64,000 nt of DNA from Ectothiorhodospira mobilis (GCF_016584115.1 NZ_NRSK01000002.1:62001-126000), one strand, 5' to 3'. Shown: positions 18,841 to 28,677, counted from the first letter of the stretch. Translations and numbers: made by a program. The notes: generated by a model from the letters alone, not told the origin.

Positions 18841-19668
18841 TCATGACCGCCGCACCGGCACGCATACCGTCTTGCCCCGCAGGCGGAACAGATCGGCGGC
18901 GTGGGCCAGGCTCTCCGAGTGCCCCACGAACAAAAGCCCATCGGGCCGCAGCTGGGGATGGAAGCGGGCCAGCAGACGGTATTGCGTTGGTTTGTCGAAG
19001 TAGATCAGCACATTGCGGCAGAAGATGGCATCGAAGGGCTCCTTCAGGGGCCATTCCGAGCCCAGCAGATTGAAGGGCTTGAAGGTCACCAGTTCGCGCA
19101 CCTGGGGCTTGATCCGCACCAGCCCCTTCATCTCCCCCTTGCCGCGCAGGAAGTAGCGCTTCACCTGGGCCTCCGGCATGCGCGCCACGCGGTCGGCGGG
19201 GTAGATCCCCTCCTCGGCGTGCCTCACCACCTGGGTGTCCAGGTCGGTGGCCAGGATCCGCACCGGGGGCTGCCGCCCGCCAAAGGCCTCTATGAGGGTC
19301 ATGGCGATGGAATAGGGCTCCTCCCCCGTGGAACAGCCGGCGGACCAGATGCGCAGCCCCCGGCGCTCGCGCCGATAGGTCTCCAGGGCATGTTCCTGGA
19401 GGATCGGGAAGTGGTGCGCCTCGCGAAAGAAGGAGGTCAGGTTGGTGGTCAGGGCGTTGACGAAATGCTGCCACTCCTCCGACTGCACCTCCAGGCGGTC
19501 CAGGTATTCCGCGAAGGAATCCAGCCCGGTGATGCGCAGTCTGCGCGCCACCCGGCTGTAGACCATGTCCCGCTTGCCCGTATGCAGGGAGATCCCGGCA
19601 TGTTCGTAGATCAGGCGGCGGATGCGCTGGAAATCCGCATCCGAGAACGCGAATTCCCGTTCACGCAT
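18841..19668 (-). CDS. cheR: chemotaxis protein methyltransferase CheR
   Basis: 275 residues. The N-terminal helical CheR_N domain (about 5-65) is followed by a SAM-dependent methyltransferase domain with the cofactor motif IWSAGCSTGEEPYS and the later FDAIFCRNVLIYFD. CheR methylates receptor glutamates. The large receptor encoded upstream ends in EWEEF, which fits the pentapeptide that tethers CheR in enteric bacteria. It lies within the che operon, between the two receptor genes. Confidence 0.96.
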   Translation of the reverse strand: MREREFAFSDADFQRIRRLIYEHAGISLHTGKRDMVYSRVARRLRITGLDSFAEYLDRLEVQSEEWQHFVNALTTNLTSFFREAHHFPILQEHALETYRRERRGLRIWSAGCSTGEEPYSIAMTLIEAFGGRQPPVRILATDLDTQVVRHAEEGIYPADRVARMPEAQVKRYFLRGKGEMKGLVRIKPQVRELVTFKPFNLLGSEWPLKEPFDAIFCRNVLIYFDKPTQYRLLARFHPQLRPDGLLFVGHSESLAHAADLFRLRGKTVCVPVRRS

Positions 19669-19751
19669 GGAGGCCGACCCCGCGCTGCAGGCCCAGGCGG
19701 GATGCGCCGGGTACCGGATTCCCTTTCAAGCTCCCATGCTCCCCTGAAGGA

Positions 19752-22328
19752 TCAGAACTCTTCCCATTCGTCGTCCGCAGCGGCCGGCGGGGCCTTGCGG
19801 GACCCCGCACCGGGTTTGCCTCCGCCCGACGCGCTGCCCGTCTTGCCAGTGCCGCCTTTGGGTGCGGCCTTGCCCGTACCGGATCCTCCCTGCCCGCCCT
19901 GGGGACGGGCCTGGGCACCGGAACCCTTTCCTGTGGTTTGACTCCCCTGCCGTGGAGCGGCTCTGGAGGAGCGGGCAGCACCCTGCCCGGCGGAGGTCGA
20001 ACCCGGAAGGGCCCGGGAGTCTCCCCGCGCCGGGGCCGACAGGCCACCGGAGCGGCGCTGCTCGTCCACACGAAAGACATTGACCGCCCGGGCCAGATCC
20101 TGGGACTGCTCCTCCAGGGACTCGGCCGCGGCCGCCGCCTCCTCCACCAGGGAGGCGTTCTGCTGCGTCACCTCGTCCATCTGCGTCACCGCCGAGTTCA
20201 CCTGCTCAATGCCTGAACTCTGCTCGTCCGAGGCCGCCGCGATCTCGGCAATGAGATCCGACACCCGCTTCACCTGCTCCACGATCTCCTCCATGGTCTC
20301 GCCCGCCTCCATGACCTGCCGGCTGCCGGTCTGGATGGTCTCGGCATCCTCGGCGATGAGGGACTTGATCTCCTTGGCCGCCGAGGCGGAGCGCTGCGCC
20401 AGGTTGCGCACCTCGCCGGCCACCACGGCAAACCCGCGGCCCTGCTCCCCGGCCCGGGCCGCCTCCACCGCCGCGTTCAGCGCCAGGATGTTGGTCTGGA
20501 AGGCGATGCCGTCGATCACCGTGATGATGTCGCCGATCTTCTCGGAGCTCTCGGTGATGGCCTTCATGGATTCCATGGCCTGCCTGGCCTTGTCGCCGCC
20601 GCGGGTGGCCACCTCCCGGGCGGTACCGGAGAGCTGGTCGGCCTGGCGGGCATTGTCCGCGGTCTGCTTCACCGTGGAGGTGAGCTCCTCCATGCTGGAG
20701 GCCGTCTCCTCCAGGCTGGAGGCCTGCTCCTCCGTGCGCTGGGACAGGTCCGTGTTCCCCGAGGCGATCTCCTTGGCCGCCGTGTTGATGGCGTCCACCG
20801 ACTCCTTGATCTGGCCGATGAGCTCCTTGAGCCGCTCCGCCGTGTTGTTGGTGTCCCGCTTGAGCTCACCGAAGGTGCCTTCGTAGTCGCCGGTGACCTG
20901 GCGCGTGAGGTCCCCCTGGGCGATGGCATTGAGCACGTTGGCCACCTCGCCAAGGCCCGTGGCGGTCTTTTCCATAAGGGTGTTGACGCCGTTGCCCAGG
21001 CGCTGGAAGAAACCGTCCAGTTCCTCGGTGGCCACACGCCGGGTGAAGTCCCCCTTCACCGCGCCCTCCACCAGGGCGCTCACCTCGTTCTCCACCTTGA
21101 GTTCCTCGGTGCGATCAGCCCATTCGATGACCGTACCCAGACGCTCGCCCTCGTTGTCGGAGATGGGATTGGCGATGAGCTTGAAGGTGCGACCGCCGAT
21201 GCGGATCTCGGTCTCATAGGTGCTGCGCATGGCCTCCATCATCTGCCGCTGATGGCCGGGGTTGCGATGGAAGATATCCACGTTGGCCCCGCGCACCTGC
21301 TCGGGATCGAAGTTGGGCAGGTCCTTGCGGATCTCGCTGGCCCCGCGGCGGAACATGCCGATGACGGCATCATTGGCGTAGATGATCTCCCCTTCCACGT
21401 CCGAGACCATGACATTGGAGGAGACGCTGTCCAGGGCGTAGCGGATGCGCAGGTTCTCCGCCGCCGTGCGTTTGGTCTTGCCGATATCCGCCTTGAGCTT
21501 GGCCTGCATGTCCGCCAGACCCTGGAGGGCCTGGCCCACCTCGTCGCGCCGGTCCTGCTGGATCTTCTGGTCGTAGTCGCCGTTGCCGATGGCGTGGAAG
21601 TGCTCCACCAGGGTGCGCAGGGGCCTGGCCAGGCCCAGGATGGTGAGTACTGCCAGGGCCAGGGAGACCAGGATGGCCAGGGCGGACAACCAGAGGAGCT
21701 GGCGGATCTCGGCGGAGGAGGTCACCACCGCCTCATCCGCCTGGGCGGAGGCCCGTTGCATGTTGCCCTGCACCAGACTCATGAAGGTCTCGCCCATGGC
21801 ATCGGAGATGGGGACCATGCGCTGCATGGTCTCGCGATAGTCCCCCATGAGGCGGTCAAAGCGTGCCGGATCACGGGTGTTGATGAGCAGCGCCAGCAGC
21901 CGGTCCAGCTCCACATAGATCTCCCGCCAGTCCTGGTAGCGGGCCTTGAGCTCCGCCATGGTGCGTCGTCCCGTTTCTGTCAGGCGCGGGATCCCCTGCA
22001 GTCGTTCCCAGTTCTCGTCGATCACCCGCCAGGACTCGGTCCGTTCCCGGGCGATCTCCCGCAGACCGGTCTTGTCGTCATAGGCCTCCTCCTGGTCCAG
22101 CACCTCCACGGTCTGGGCGCGGATGGCCATGCGTTCGGTGTTCAGGGCCCCCAGGGCCTGGATGGAGGGCAGGCGGTTGTCACGCACCTGCTCGGAGTAG
22201 TCGGACCACTGGTTAAAGCCCAGGAAGGCCTCGTAGATGGCATAGGCCAGGGACAGCAGCAACACCCCGCTGAGCAGGCCGATCTTGACCCCGGCGGGCA
22301 GATTGTTGAACCAGCGCATGAGAGGCAT
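19752..22328 (-). CDS. PAS-containing methyl-accepting chemotaxis protein with C-terminal EWEEF tether
   Basis: Up to 858 residues. A second ATG three codons in (22319) has better spacing from the AAGGGG ribosome-binding site. Transmembrane helix 1 (about 15-33), a four-helix periplasmic region (about 35-205), helix 2 (about 212-232) and HAMP are followed by a PAS domain (about 300-400), a second HAMP-like linker and the signalling domain (about 520-780) with the conserved tip (FQTNILALNAAVEAARAGEQ). A Gly/Ala/Lys/Pro-rich linker of about 80 residues carries the terminal DDEWEEF, a CheR/CheB docking pentapeptide of the aromatic-x-x-aromatic kind. It sits between cheW and cheR in the operon. 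Confidence 0.9.
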   Translation of the reverse strand: MPLMRWFNNLPAGVKIGLLSGVLLLSLAYAIYEAFLGFNQWSDYSEQVRDNRLPSIQALGALNTERMAIRAQTVEVLDQEEAYDDKTGLREIARERTESWRVIDENWERLQGIPRLTETGRRTMAELKARYQDWREIYVELDRLLALLINTRDPARFDRLMGDYRETMQRMVPISDAMGETFMSLVQGNMQRASAQADEAVVTSSAEIRQLLWLSALAILVSLALAVLTILGLARPLRTLVEHFHAIGNGDYDQKIQQDRRDEVGQALQGLADMQAKLKADIGKTKRTAAENLRIRYALDSVSSNVMVSDVEGEIIYANDAVIGMFRRGASEIRKDLPNFDPEQVRGANVDIFHRNPGHQRQMMEAMRSTYETEIRIGGRTFKLIANPISDNEGERLGTVIEWADRTEELKVENEVSALVEGAVKGDFTRRVATEELDGFFQRLGNGVNTLMEKTATGLGEVANVLNAIAQGDLTRQVTGDYEGTFGELKRDTNNTAERLKELIGQIKESVDAINTAAKEIASGNTDLSQRTEEQASSLEETASSMEELTSTVKQTADNARQADQLSGTAREVATRGGDKARQAMESMKAITESSEKIGDIITVIDGIAFQTNILALNAAVEAARAGEQGRGFAVVAGEVRNLAQRSASAAKEIKSLIAEDAETIQTGSRQVMEAGETMEEIVEQVKRVSDLIAEIAAASDEQSSGIEQVNSAVTQMDEVTQQNASLVEEAAAAAESLEEQSQDLARAVNVFRVDEQRRSGGLSAPARGDSRALPGSTSAGQGAARSSRAAPRQGSQTTGKGSGAQARPQGGQGGSGTGKAAPKGGTGKTGSASGGGKPGAGSRKAPPAAADDEWEEF

Positions 22329-22355
22329 TCCCCTTGTTTGATTGAGCCGCGCGTC

Positions 22356-22862
22356 TCAGACCGATTGCTGCTGCTGGACCTGGTCCACCAGCCCCATTTC
22401 ATTGCTGGACATGAGGCGCTCGATATCCACCACGATCACCATGCGTTCATCCAGGGTGGCCAGGCCCTCGATGTAGTCGGTGTCCAGCACGGCCCCGAAC
22501 TCCGGCGCGGGGCGGATCTGTTCCCGGCGCAGGGCCACCACATCCGACACCCCGTCCACCACCATGCCGATGACCCGGCCGGTGACGTTGAGGATGATCA
22601 CCACGGTGAACTGGTTGTACTCCACCTCACCCAGGTTGAACTTCAGGCGCATGTCGATGATGGGGACGATGACGCCGCGCATGTTGATCACCCCCTTGAT
22701 GAAGTCGGGGGCGTTGGCGATCTTGGTGACGGCGTCGTAGCCCCGGATCTCCTGGACATTGAGGATGTCGATGCCATACTCCTCCTCGCCCAGGGTGAAA
22801 GTCAGGTATTCCCGGCTGTCGTCGGTGTTGACGGCGGCCCGTTCCTTCAGTTCCTCGGTCAT
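22356..22862 (-). CDS. cheW: chemotaxis coupling protein CheW
   Basis: 168 residues, one CheW-like domain (about 18-155). It contains the typical [21 protein letters not shown] start, [14 protein letters not shown] and [10 protein letters not shown] strands. CheW couples receptors to CheA at the inner-membrane array. A GAGGGGAT ribosome-binding site precedes the ATG by a few bases. It lies 11 bases after cheA. The C-terminal tail is glutamine-rich (QVQQQQSV). Confidence 0.96.
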   Translation of the reverse strand: MTEELKERAAVNTDDSREYLTFTLGEEEYGIDILNVQEIRGYDAVTKIANAPDFIKGVINMRGVIVPIIDMRLKFNLGEVEYNQFTVVIILNVTGRVIGMVVDGVSDVVALRREQIRPAPEFGAVLDTDYIEGLATLDERMVIVVDIERLMSSNEMGLVDQVQQQQSV

Positions 22863-22873
22863 GGGCTATCCCC

Positions 22874-25294
22874 TCATGCTGTGGTGGATGGACGGGGCCG
22901 GACGGTGCGATGGCTCAGCCGGAGCAGCTCATCCACATCCAGGATCAGGGCCACCCGCCCATCCCCGAGGATGGTGGCACCGGACACCCCCTCCACCTTG
23001 CGGTAATTGGTCTCCAGGCTCTTGATCACCACCTGCTGCTGGGCCAGGAGTTCGTCCACCACCAGGGCGGCCCGCCCCTGGCCCGTATCCACCAGCACGA
23101 TGATGCTGTCCTCGATCCGCTGTGCCGGGGATCCCAGGTCGAACACCTCCTGGAGGAGGATCAGGGGCAGGTATTCGTCCCCCACCTGCAGCACCCGTCC
23201 CTGGCCGGAGACGGTCTTGAGTTGCTCCGGCCGCGGCTGGATGGACTCCCGGATGGCGGTCAGCGGCAGGATGAAGATCTCCTCCCCCAGGCGCACGGAC
23301 ATACCGTCCAGGATGGCCAGGGTCAGGGGCAGGCGGATGGTGATGCGTGTGCCCTCCCCCGGCGCCGAATCGATATCCACGCGCCCGTTCATCTGCTCGA
23401 TATTGCGGCGCACCACGTCCATCCCCACGCCCCGTCCGGAGATGTCCGTGACCTGATCGGCCGTGGAGAAGCCGGGGGCGAAGATGAGCTGCCAGATCTC
23501 TTTGTCGCTGGGGTTCTCGCTCACCGAAACCCCCCGCTCCGTGGCCTTGGCCAGGAGTTTGTCCCGATTGAGGCCGCCCCCGTCATCGGCCACCTCCACG
23601 ACGATATTCCCCCCCTGGTGGCTGGCACGCAGGGTGATCTCCCCGGTTTCGGATTTGCCGGCGGCGCGGCGCTTCTCCGGGGCCTCGATGCCGTGGTCGA
23701 TGCTGTTGCGTACCAGGTGGTTCAGGGGGTCGGCCAGGCGCTCGATCAGCCCCTTGTCCAGTTCGGTATCCTCCCCCACCAGCTTCAGGCGGACCTTCTT
23801 CTTCAGGCTGGCCGCCGTGTCCCGCACCACCCTGGGGAAGCGGTTGAAGACGAAGCTGATGGGCATCATGCGGATGGACATGACGGCCTGTTGCAGATCC
23901 CGGGAGTTGCGCTCCAGATTGGACAGACCGTTGAAGATGTTCTCATGGGCCACCGGGTCCAGCCGGGAGGCGGATTCCGCCAGCATGGCGTGGGTGATGA
24001 CCAGTTCCCCCACCAGGTTGATGAGCTGATCCACCTTCTCCACGCTCACGCGGATGGAGGAATCCCCCCCGCCGGGTTTTCGCGGCGGCCGGCCGGAACC
24101 CTGACGGCGTTCCTGACCGCCCCCCGGCGGCGGGGCGTTGCCTGCGGCCGCACCCGTATCGGCGTTTTTGCCGGCCTCCGGGGGGGGATGGGGGTGTACG
24201 TCCGGGTCCCCGTGGTTCCCTTCCGGCTCCCGGGCGGCCCCGGGATAACCCGGGGAGGGATCGAACAGCCCATAGCCCTGGGCCGTCTCCGCCCGGTCCT
24301 GCTCGGCCCGGGCGTGCACCTGTTCCGATCCCGGGGCATCACTGAAGAGACCGTAGCCCTCCCCCTCCTGGACCTCCCCGCTCGGGTCGGGGCTGCCGGG
24401 AGCCGCCGCGAAGAAACCGTATCCCGCCTCCTGTGCAGCCGCATCCCGGGCCATCGCAGATTCCGCCACGTCGGCGCCGGCTGCGCCCGGGGCGTCTTCG
24501 AAAAGACCGTAACCGGGATCCGGCCCGGTGTCCGCCGGGGTCCCGGGCGCGGCATCGAACAGGCCATAGCCGGGGTCCGCGGCCACGGATGCCCCGGACG
24601 CCGGCAGGGGCTCCAGCCGAATGTGGTGCGTGTCGCAGACGAAATCGAAGACCTCGAGGATGCGCTCCGCCGGCACCTGGGTGTCCGTCACCAGTTCCCA
24701 GCGGTACGGCCGTCCGGTGGCCTCGTCCACCCGTTGCAGCCGTCCCAGCTCCGCAACCCCGTCGGCCAGAGCGTTCAGGGTGTCGGCCTCGGCGATGCCC
24801 GCCGCCACGGGATCGAACTGGATGCGCCAGCCCGTGCCTTCCACGGATGGCTCAGGGTGGTCCGAGTCCGGGGCAGCGGCGTGCATATCCGCAGCCGGTG
24901 GGGGCTCCCCCGCCGTCAGCGCCTCCAGGCGCTGGCAGACCTGCTCGATGCGCTCGTCCTGGTACTCCCCACCCGCCCGGTGGGCCTCCAGTTGGGCCCG
25001 CAGCACGTCCCCGGCCTCCAGGAAGGCGTCCACCATCTCCACGGCAGGTTTCAGTTCCTGCTTGCGCAGGCGGTCCAGCAGGGTCTCCAGGACGTGGGTG
25101 ACCCGGGCCATGTCGGTGAAACCGAAGGTACCCGCCCCGCCCTTGATGGAATGGGCGGCCCGGAAGATGGCATTGAGCTTCTCCAGGTCGGGCTGATCCA
25201 CGTCCAGTTCCAGGAGCAGGCTCTCCATCTCCGATAGGTGTTCGTCGGTCTCGTCGAAGAACACCTGGTAGAACTGGCTCATGTCGATGGTCAT
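22874..25294 (-). CDS. cheA: chemotaxis histidine kinase CheA
   Basis: 806 residues, longer than E. coli CheA (654) because of an extended linker. Domains are P1 HPt (H48 in AAHSIKGGAGTFG), a P2-like CheY/CheB-binding domain (about 153-232), a disordered linker with five YG(L/F)F repeats (243-349) and a Gly/Pro/Arg-rich stretch (350-405), P3 dimerisation (about 412-475), P4 kinase (N-box LVRNSIDHGIEAPE, GRGVGMDVVR) and P5 CheW-like (about 650-795). It phosphorylates CheY and CheB. The gene follows cheY after 31 bases and precedes cheW. Confidence 0.96.
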   Translation of the reverse strand: MTIDMSQFYQVFFDETDEHLSEMESLLLELDVDQPDLEKLNAIFRAAHSIKGGAGTFGFTDMARVTHVLETLLDRLRKQELKPAVEMVDAFLEAGDVLRAQLEAHRAGGEYQDERIEQVCQRLEALTAGEPPPAADMHAAAPDSDHPEPSVEGTGWRIQFDPVAAGIAEADTLNALADGVAELGRLQRVDEATGRPYRWELVTDTQVPAERILEVFDFVCDTHHIRLEPLPASGASVAADPGYGLFDAAPGTPADTGPDPGYGLFEDAPGAAGADVAESAMARDAAAQEAGYGFFAAAPGSPDPSGEVQEGEGYGLFSDAPGSEQVHARAEQDRAETAQGYGLFDPSPGYPGAAREPEGNHGDPDVHPHPPPEAGKNADTGAAAGNAPPPGGGQERRQGSGRPPRKPGGGDSSIRVSVEKVDQLINLVGELVITHAMLAESASRLDPVAHENIFNGLSNLERNSRDLQQAVMSIRMMPISFVFNRFPRVVRDTAASLKKKVRLKLVGEDTELDKGLIERLADPLNHLVRNSIDHGIEAPEKRRAAGKSETGEITLRASHQGGNIVVEVADDGGGLNRDKLLAKATERGVSVSENPSDKEIWQLIFAPGFSTADQVTDISGRGVGMDVVRRNIEQMNGRVDIDSAPGEGTRITIRLPLTLAILDGMSVRLGEEIFILPLTAIRESIQPRPEQLKTVSGQGRVLQVGDEYLPLILLQEVFDLGSPAQRIEDSIIVLVDTGQGRAALVVDELLAQQQVVIKSLETNYRKVEGVSGATILGDGRVALILDVDELLRLSHRTVRPRPSTTA
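24250..24570 (-). repeat. five YG(L/F)F-x2-(A/S)PG repeats encoded in the cheA linker
   Basis: CheA residues 243-349 contain GYGLFDAAPG, GYGLFEDAPG, GYGFFAAAPG, GYGLFSDAPG and GYGLFDPSPG, spaced 19-30 residues apart by Ala/Gly/Asp/Glu-rich sequence. The repeats are conserved as protein but diverged in DNA. Confidence 0.85.
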
Positions 25295-25325
25295 ACCTGA
25301 CTCCCCTGCGCTCGGGTAGGTGCCC

Positions 25326-25691
25326 TCAGCCGATCACCTTGCGCACCACCTCCAGCAACTTCTGCGGGTCGAAGGGCTTCACCAGCCACCCCGTGGCCCC
25401 GGCGGAACGCCCCTGCGACTTCATGGCCTCACTGGACTCGGTGGTGAGCATCAGGATCGGTACACTCCGGTATTGCGGCAGGTTGCGCAATTCCTTGATG
25501 AGGGTGAGCCCGTCCTTGCGGGGCATGTTCTGGTCCGTAAAGATCAGATTGAAGCTCCCGGACCGGGCCTTTTCCAGGCCGTCCTGCCCGTCCACCGCCT
25601 CGGTCACGCTGTAGCCCGCCCCCTTGAGGGTGAACGACACCATCTGGCGGATGGACGCCGAATCATCCACCGTAAGAATCGACTTGGCCAT
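25326..25691 (-). CDS. cheY: chemotaxis response regulator CheY
   Basis: 121-residue single-domain receiver. The acidic pair is in LTVDDSASIRQM and the phospho-acceptor Asp in LIFTDQNMPRKDG. The switch Thr (LMLTTESS) and the lysine of WLVKPFDP are intact. It is the first gene of the chemotaxis operon and lies behind a sigma-28-like promoter. An AGGAG ribosome-binding site lies eight bases upstream. By position it is the CheY of this operon, phosphorylated by the adjacent CheA and acting on the flagellar motor. Sequence similar to PilG/TCS receivers cannot be fully excluded. Confidence 0.93.
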   Translation of the reverse strand: MAKSILTVDDSASIRQMVSFTLKGAGYSVTEAVDGQDGLEKARSGSFNLIFTDQNMPRKDGLTLIKELRNLPQYRSVPILMLTTESSEAMKSQGRSAGATGWLVKPFDPQKLLEVVRKVIG

Positions 25692-25804
25692 GCAGATGCT
25701 CCTTGATTCCGAAAGATAGGCCCCCGAAGGAGAAGGGGATCAACCCGATCGTGTCCGGCGCATGCTATCGCAGCGCCGCAAGGCTTGAACAGATTCAGTG
25801 AAGG

Positions 25805-25831
25805 GTATCGCACATCCGGGGAAAAGCTTGA
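25805..25831 (-). promoter_or_regulatory. putative sigma-28 (FliA) promoter of the che operon
   Basis: On the minus strand TCAAGCTT (25831-25824), an 11-base spacer and TGCGATAC (25812-25805) fit the FliA pattern TAAAGTTT-N11-GCCGATAA, with six of eight and five of eight matches including CGATA. Transcription would begin near 25798, giving a leader of about 107 bases before cheY. Confidence 0.55.
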
Positions 25832-25855
25832 GGCCACTGACCCGGATCGGCACGG

Positions 25856-25888
25856 GCTGCGCCGCCGGGAAAGGCCCGGCGGCGCAGC
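25856..25888 (-). terminator. strong hairpin downstream of alaC
   Basis: A 14-bp perfect stem GCTGCGCCGCCGGG/CCCGGCGGCGCAGC with a five-base loop, 20 bases past the alaC stop on the minus strand. No T-tract follows. It separates alaC from the che promoter. Confidence 0.6.
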
Positions 25889-25908
25889 ATTGCAGGGAAA
25901 CGGAAGAT

Positions 25909-27108
25909 TCAGGCGATGCGTTCGGAACGGGCGTCTTCCCGGAGCATGGCCTTGATCCCCCGCAGGGCCTGACGGGTGCGGTGCTCGTTCTCGATGAGAC
26001 CAAAGCGCACATGTCCGTCGCCATGGCTGCCGAAACCGATCCCCGGGGAGGCGGCCACCTTGGCGTCCCGCAGCAGTTTCTTGCAAAAGTCCAAAGACCC
26101 CATGTGGCGATACTGCTCGGGGATGGGGGCCCAGACGAACATGGTGGCCTTGGGCTTCTCCACGGGCCAGCCCAGGGCGTTGAGCCCGTCGCAGAGCACG
26201 TCCCGGCGGCTGCGGTAGAGCTGGCGGATCTCCTCGACGCAGTCCTGAGGGCCCTCCAGGGCGGCGATGGCGGCCACCTGGATGGGGGTGAAGGTGCCGT
26301 AATCCAGATAGGACTTGATGCGGCCCAGGGCGGAGACCAGGGTGGGGTTTCCGCACATAAAGCCCACGCGCCAGCCGGGCATGTTGTAGCTCTTGGAGAG
26401 GGTGTAGAACTCCACCGCCACGTCCTTGGCCCCGGGTACCTGCAGGATGGAGGGGGCCTTGTAGCCGTCAAAGACGATCTCCGCATAGGCCAGATCGTGC
26501 ACCACCCAGATCTTGTGCTCCCGGGCGATGGCCACCACCTTCTCAAAGAAGTCCAGCTCCACGCACTGGGTGGTGGGGTTGGCCGGGAAGTTGAGGATGA
26601 GCATCTTCGGACGCGGCCAGGACTCCTCGATGGCCCGCTGCAGTTCGGCGAAGAAGTCCACATCCGGCGTCAGGGGTACATGGCGGATATCGGCGCCGGC
26701 GATGACGCAACCGTAGGGATGGATGGGATAAGCCGGATTGGGGACCAGCACGGCATCCCCGGGCCCCAGGGTGGCCAGGGCCAGGTGGGCCAGGCCCTCC
26801 TTGGAGCCGATGGTGACGATGGCCTCCGACTCGGGGTCCAGATCCACGTCGTAGCGGTCCTTGTACCAGCGGCATACGGCGCGACGCAGCCGCGGGATGC
26901 CGCGGGACATGGAATAGCGGTGGGTGTCGTTGCGACGCGCCACTTCCACCAGCTTCTCCACGATATGGGAAGGCGTGGGCTGGTCGGGGTTGCCCATCCC
27001 GAAATCGATGACGTCCTCCCCCCGGGCCCGGGCCTTGGCCTTCAGGTCGTTGACGATATTGAAGACATAGGGGGGCAGACGCTTGATTCTGGGAAATTCG
27101 TCGATCAC
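25909..27108 (-). CDS. alaC: alanine-synthesising aminotransferase AlaC
   Basis: 399-residue fold-type I PLP aminotransferase, close to E. coli AlaC throughout ([40 protein letters not shown]). The PLP lysine is in [12 protein letters not shown], and the substrate-carboxylate arginine is in the late HVRFGLIEN segment. It makes alanine from pyruvate with glutamate as donor. The frame is open far upstream, but conservation begins at [17 protein letters not shown], so the GTG at 27108 is chosen, with GGAAAC upstream. It is divergent from the Mth938-like gene across 150 bases. Confidence 0.93.
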   Translation of the reverse strand: MIDEFPRIKRLPPYVFNIVNDLKAKARARGEDVIDFGMGNPDQPTPSHIVEKLVEVARRNDTHRYSMSRGIPRLRRAVCRWYKDRYDVDLDPESEAIVTIGSKEGLAHLALATLGPGDAVLVPNPAYPIHPYGCVIAGADIRHVPLTPDVDFFAELQRAIEESWPRPKMLILNFPANPTTQCVELDFFEKVVAIAREHKIWVVHDLAYAEIVFDGYKAPSILQVPGAKDVAVEFYTLSKSYNMPGWRVGFMCGNPTLVSALGRIKSYLDYGTFTPIQVAAIAALEGPQDCVEEIRQLYRSRRDVLCDGLNALGWPVEKPKATMFVWAPIPEQYRHMGSLDFCKKLLRDAKVAASPGIGFGSHGDGHVRFGLIENEHRTRQALRGIKAMLREDARSERIA

Positions 27109-27258
27109 GGGGCGTTTCCGGGACAGGTTCGGGATGGATGGGGTGAAATTGAAAACACTACTGAGGGTGCGGGGACCTGTCAATGCGATCCCGCATCCCC
27201 GAAACCAGGCCGGGGCAGGGCCTTGCCAGCACCCCTTGAGCGGGGTAATTTCTGCGCC

Positions 27259-27639
27259 ATGAGACTGGCGCGGGAATACGGTGAGGGAAGGTATGCCATC
27301 ACGGCCTATGGCCAGGGCGGTGTGCGCATCAATGAGACCGTACACCGGCAGAGCCTGGTGGTAATGCCGGACCAGTTGCTGACGGACTGGGCCCCGAGGA
27401 CACCCCGGGATCTCACCGGGGGCGCCTTCATCCCCGTCCTGGAGATGGGGCCGGAGATCGTGCTCCTGGGTACCGGGGACCACCTGGCCTGGCCACAGCG
27501 GGAGGTGCGCCTGCGGCTCCAGCAGGCGGGGGTGGGCCTGGAGGTGATGGACACCCCCGCCGCCTGCCGCACCTACAACCTCATCATGGCCGAGGGCCGC
27601 CGGGTGGCGGCGGCCCTGCTCATGCCCGGGCGGGGATAA
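27259..27639 (+). CDS. Mth938-like (DUF498) domain protein
   Basis: 126 residues. The pattern [27 protein letters not shown] followed by VLLGTGDHL and [16 protein letters not shown] matches the small Mth938 domain found alone in many bacteria and in a mitochondrial complex I assembly factor (NDUFAF3). (The motif extends over residues 13-39.) No catalytic residues are known for this fold. It is a single gene between alaC (divergent) and rpoS (convergent, 12 bases away). The start ATG at 27259 has no strong ribosome-binding site. Confidence 0.8.
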   Translation: MRLAREYGEGRYAITAYGQGGVRINETVHRQSLVVMPDQLLTDWAPRTPRDLTGGAFIPVLEMGPEIVLLGTGDHLAWPQREVRLRLQQAGVGLEVMDTPAACRTYNLIMAEGRRVAAALLMPGRG

Positions 27640-27651
27640 GGCAGCCCCGGT

Positions 27652-28677
27652 TCAGTTCTGCAGCAGACTCTCCTCGGAAAACCCCCGGCTCTCCAGGATC
27701 CGGCGAAGGCGCTTGAGGGCATCCATCTGGATCTGGCGCACCCGCTCCCGGGTGACCCCCAGTTCAAAGCCCACCTGCTCCAGGGTGGAGCGCTCGAATC
27801 CATTCAGGCCGAAGCGGCGCACGATCACTTCCCGCTGTTTCTCGTCCAGCTCGCCCAGCCATTCCTCCACGTAATGCACCACGTCCTCGTCCTGGATCAG
27901 TTCGGAGGGTTCGGGGGTCTGTTCGTCCGGGAGCATGTCCAGCAGGGGGCGCTCCCCGTCGCGGCTGATGGGCAGATCCACCGAGGTGACGCGCTCGGAG
28001 AGGGCCATCATGCGCTTGACCTGCTCCACCGGCTTGTCCAGATGGCGGGCCACCTCCTCGGCCGTGGGTTCGTGGTCCAGCTCCTGGGCCAGCCGGCGCG
28101 CCGCCCGCAGGTAGACGTTGAGCTCCTTGATAACGTGGATGGGAAGCCGGATGGTGCGGGTCTGGTTCATGATGGCCCGCTCGATGGTCTGCCGGATCCA
28201 CCAGGTGGCGTAGGTGGAGAAGCGGAAACCCCGTTCGGGATCGAATTTCTCCACCGCCCGGATCAGCCCCAGGTTGCCTTCCTCGATGAGATCCAGCAGG
28301 GCCAGACCCCGGTTCATGTAGCGACGGGCAATCTTCACCACCAGGCGCAGGTTGCACTCGATCATCTTGCGCCGGCCGTGTTCGTCCCCCTTCTGCGCCA
28401 GGCGGGAGTAATGCACCTCCTCCTCGGGGGTCAGAAGGGGTGAGAACTCGATCTCGCTGAGATAGATGCGCGTGGCATCCAGTTCCCCCTTGGGCACGTC
28501 CCCGGCAGTGAAGACCTCGGTGACCTCCTCCGCGTCCGTTGCCTCCCCCTCCAGGATCGCCTCCTTGCCCTCCCGGGCGACGTCCCCCTCTCCCTCCTCG
28601 GGTTCCCGGGCCATGGGGTCTTCGTCCAGTACCTCATGGACCCGCTGCCCCGGGGTGTCGTCTCGCCTTCTCGGCAT
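27652..28677 (-). CDS. rpoS: RNA polymerase sigma factor RpoS
   Basis: 341 residues from the ATG at 28677, which has GGAGGT four bases upstream. An acidic N-terminal extension is followed by region 1.2 ([21 protein letters not shown]), region 2 ([18 protein letters not shown]-like core, [29 protein letters not shown]), region 3 and region 4 ([19 protein letters not shown]). Gene order surE-pcm-yqaA-nlpD-rpoS is the classical gammaproteobacterial arrangement and supports RpoS rather than RpoH or RpoD. It is the master regulator of stationary phase and general stress. A promoter may lie within nlpD. Confidence 0.96.
   Translation of the reverse strand: MPRRRDDTPGQRVHEVLDEDPMAREPEEGEGDVAREGKEAILEGEATDAEEVTEVFTAGDVPKGELDATRIYLSEIEFSPLLTPEEEVHYSRLAQKGDEHGRRKMIECNLRLVVKIARRYMNRGLALLDLIEEGNLGLIRAVEKFDPERGFRFSTYATWWIRQTIERAIMNQTRTIRLPIHVIKELNVYLRAARRLAQELDHEPTAEEVARHLDKPVEQVKRMMALSERVTSVDLPISRDGERPLLDMLPDEQTPEPSELIQDEDVVHYVEEWLGELDEKQREVIVRRFGLNGFERSTLEQVGFELGVTRERVRQIQMDALKRLRRILESRGFSEESLLQN

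Noticed and set aside
24250-24570. Repeat block in cheA considered as a CRISPR-like or tandem DNA repeat
   Set aside because: The repetition is at protein level only; DNA copies differ and spacing is irregular.
25754-25780. Second FliA-like pair (TCAAGCCT and TGCGATAG) closer to cheY
   Set aside because: The spacer is only eight bases, too short for sigma-28.
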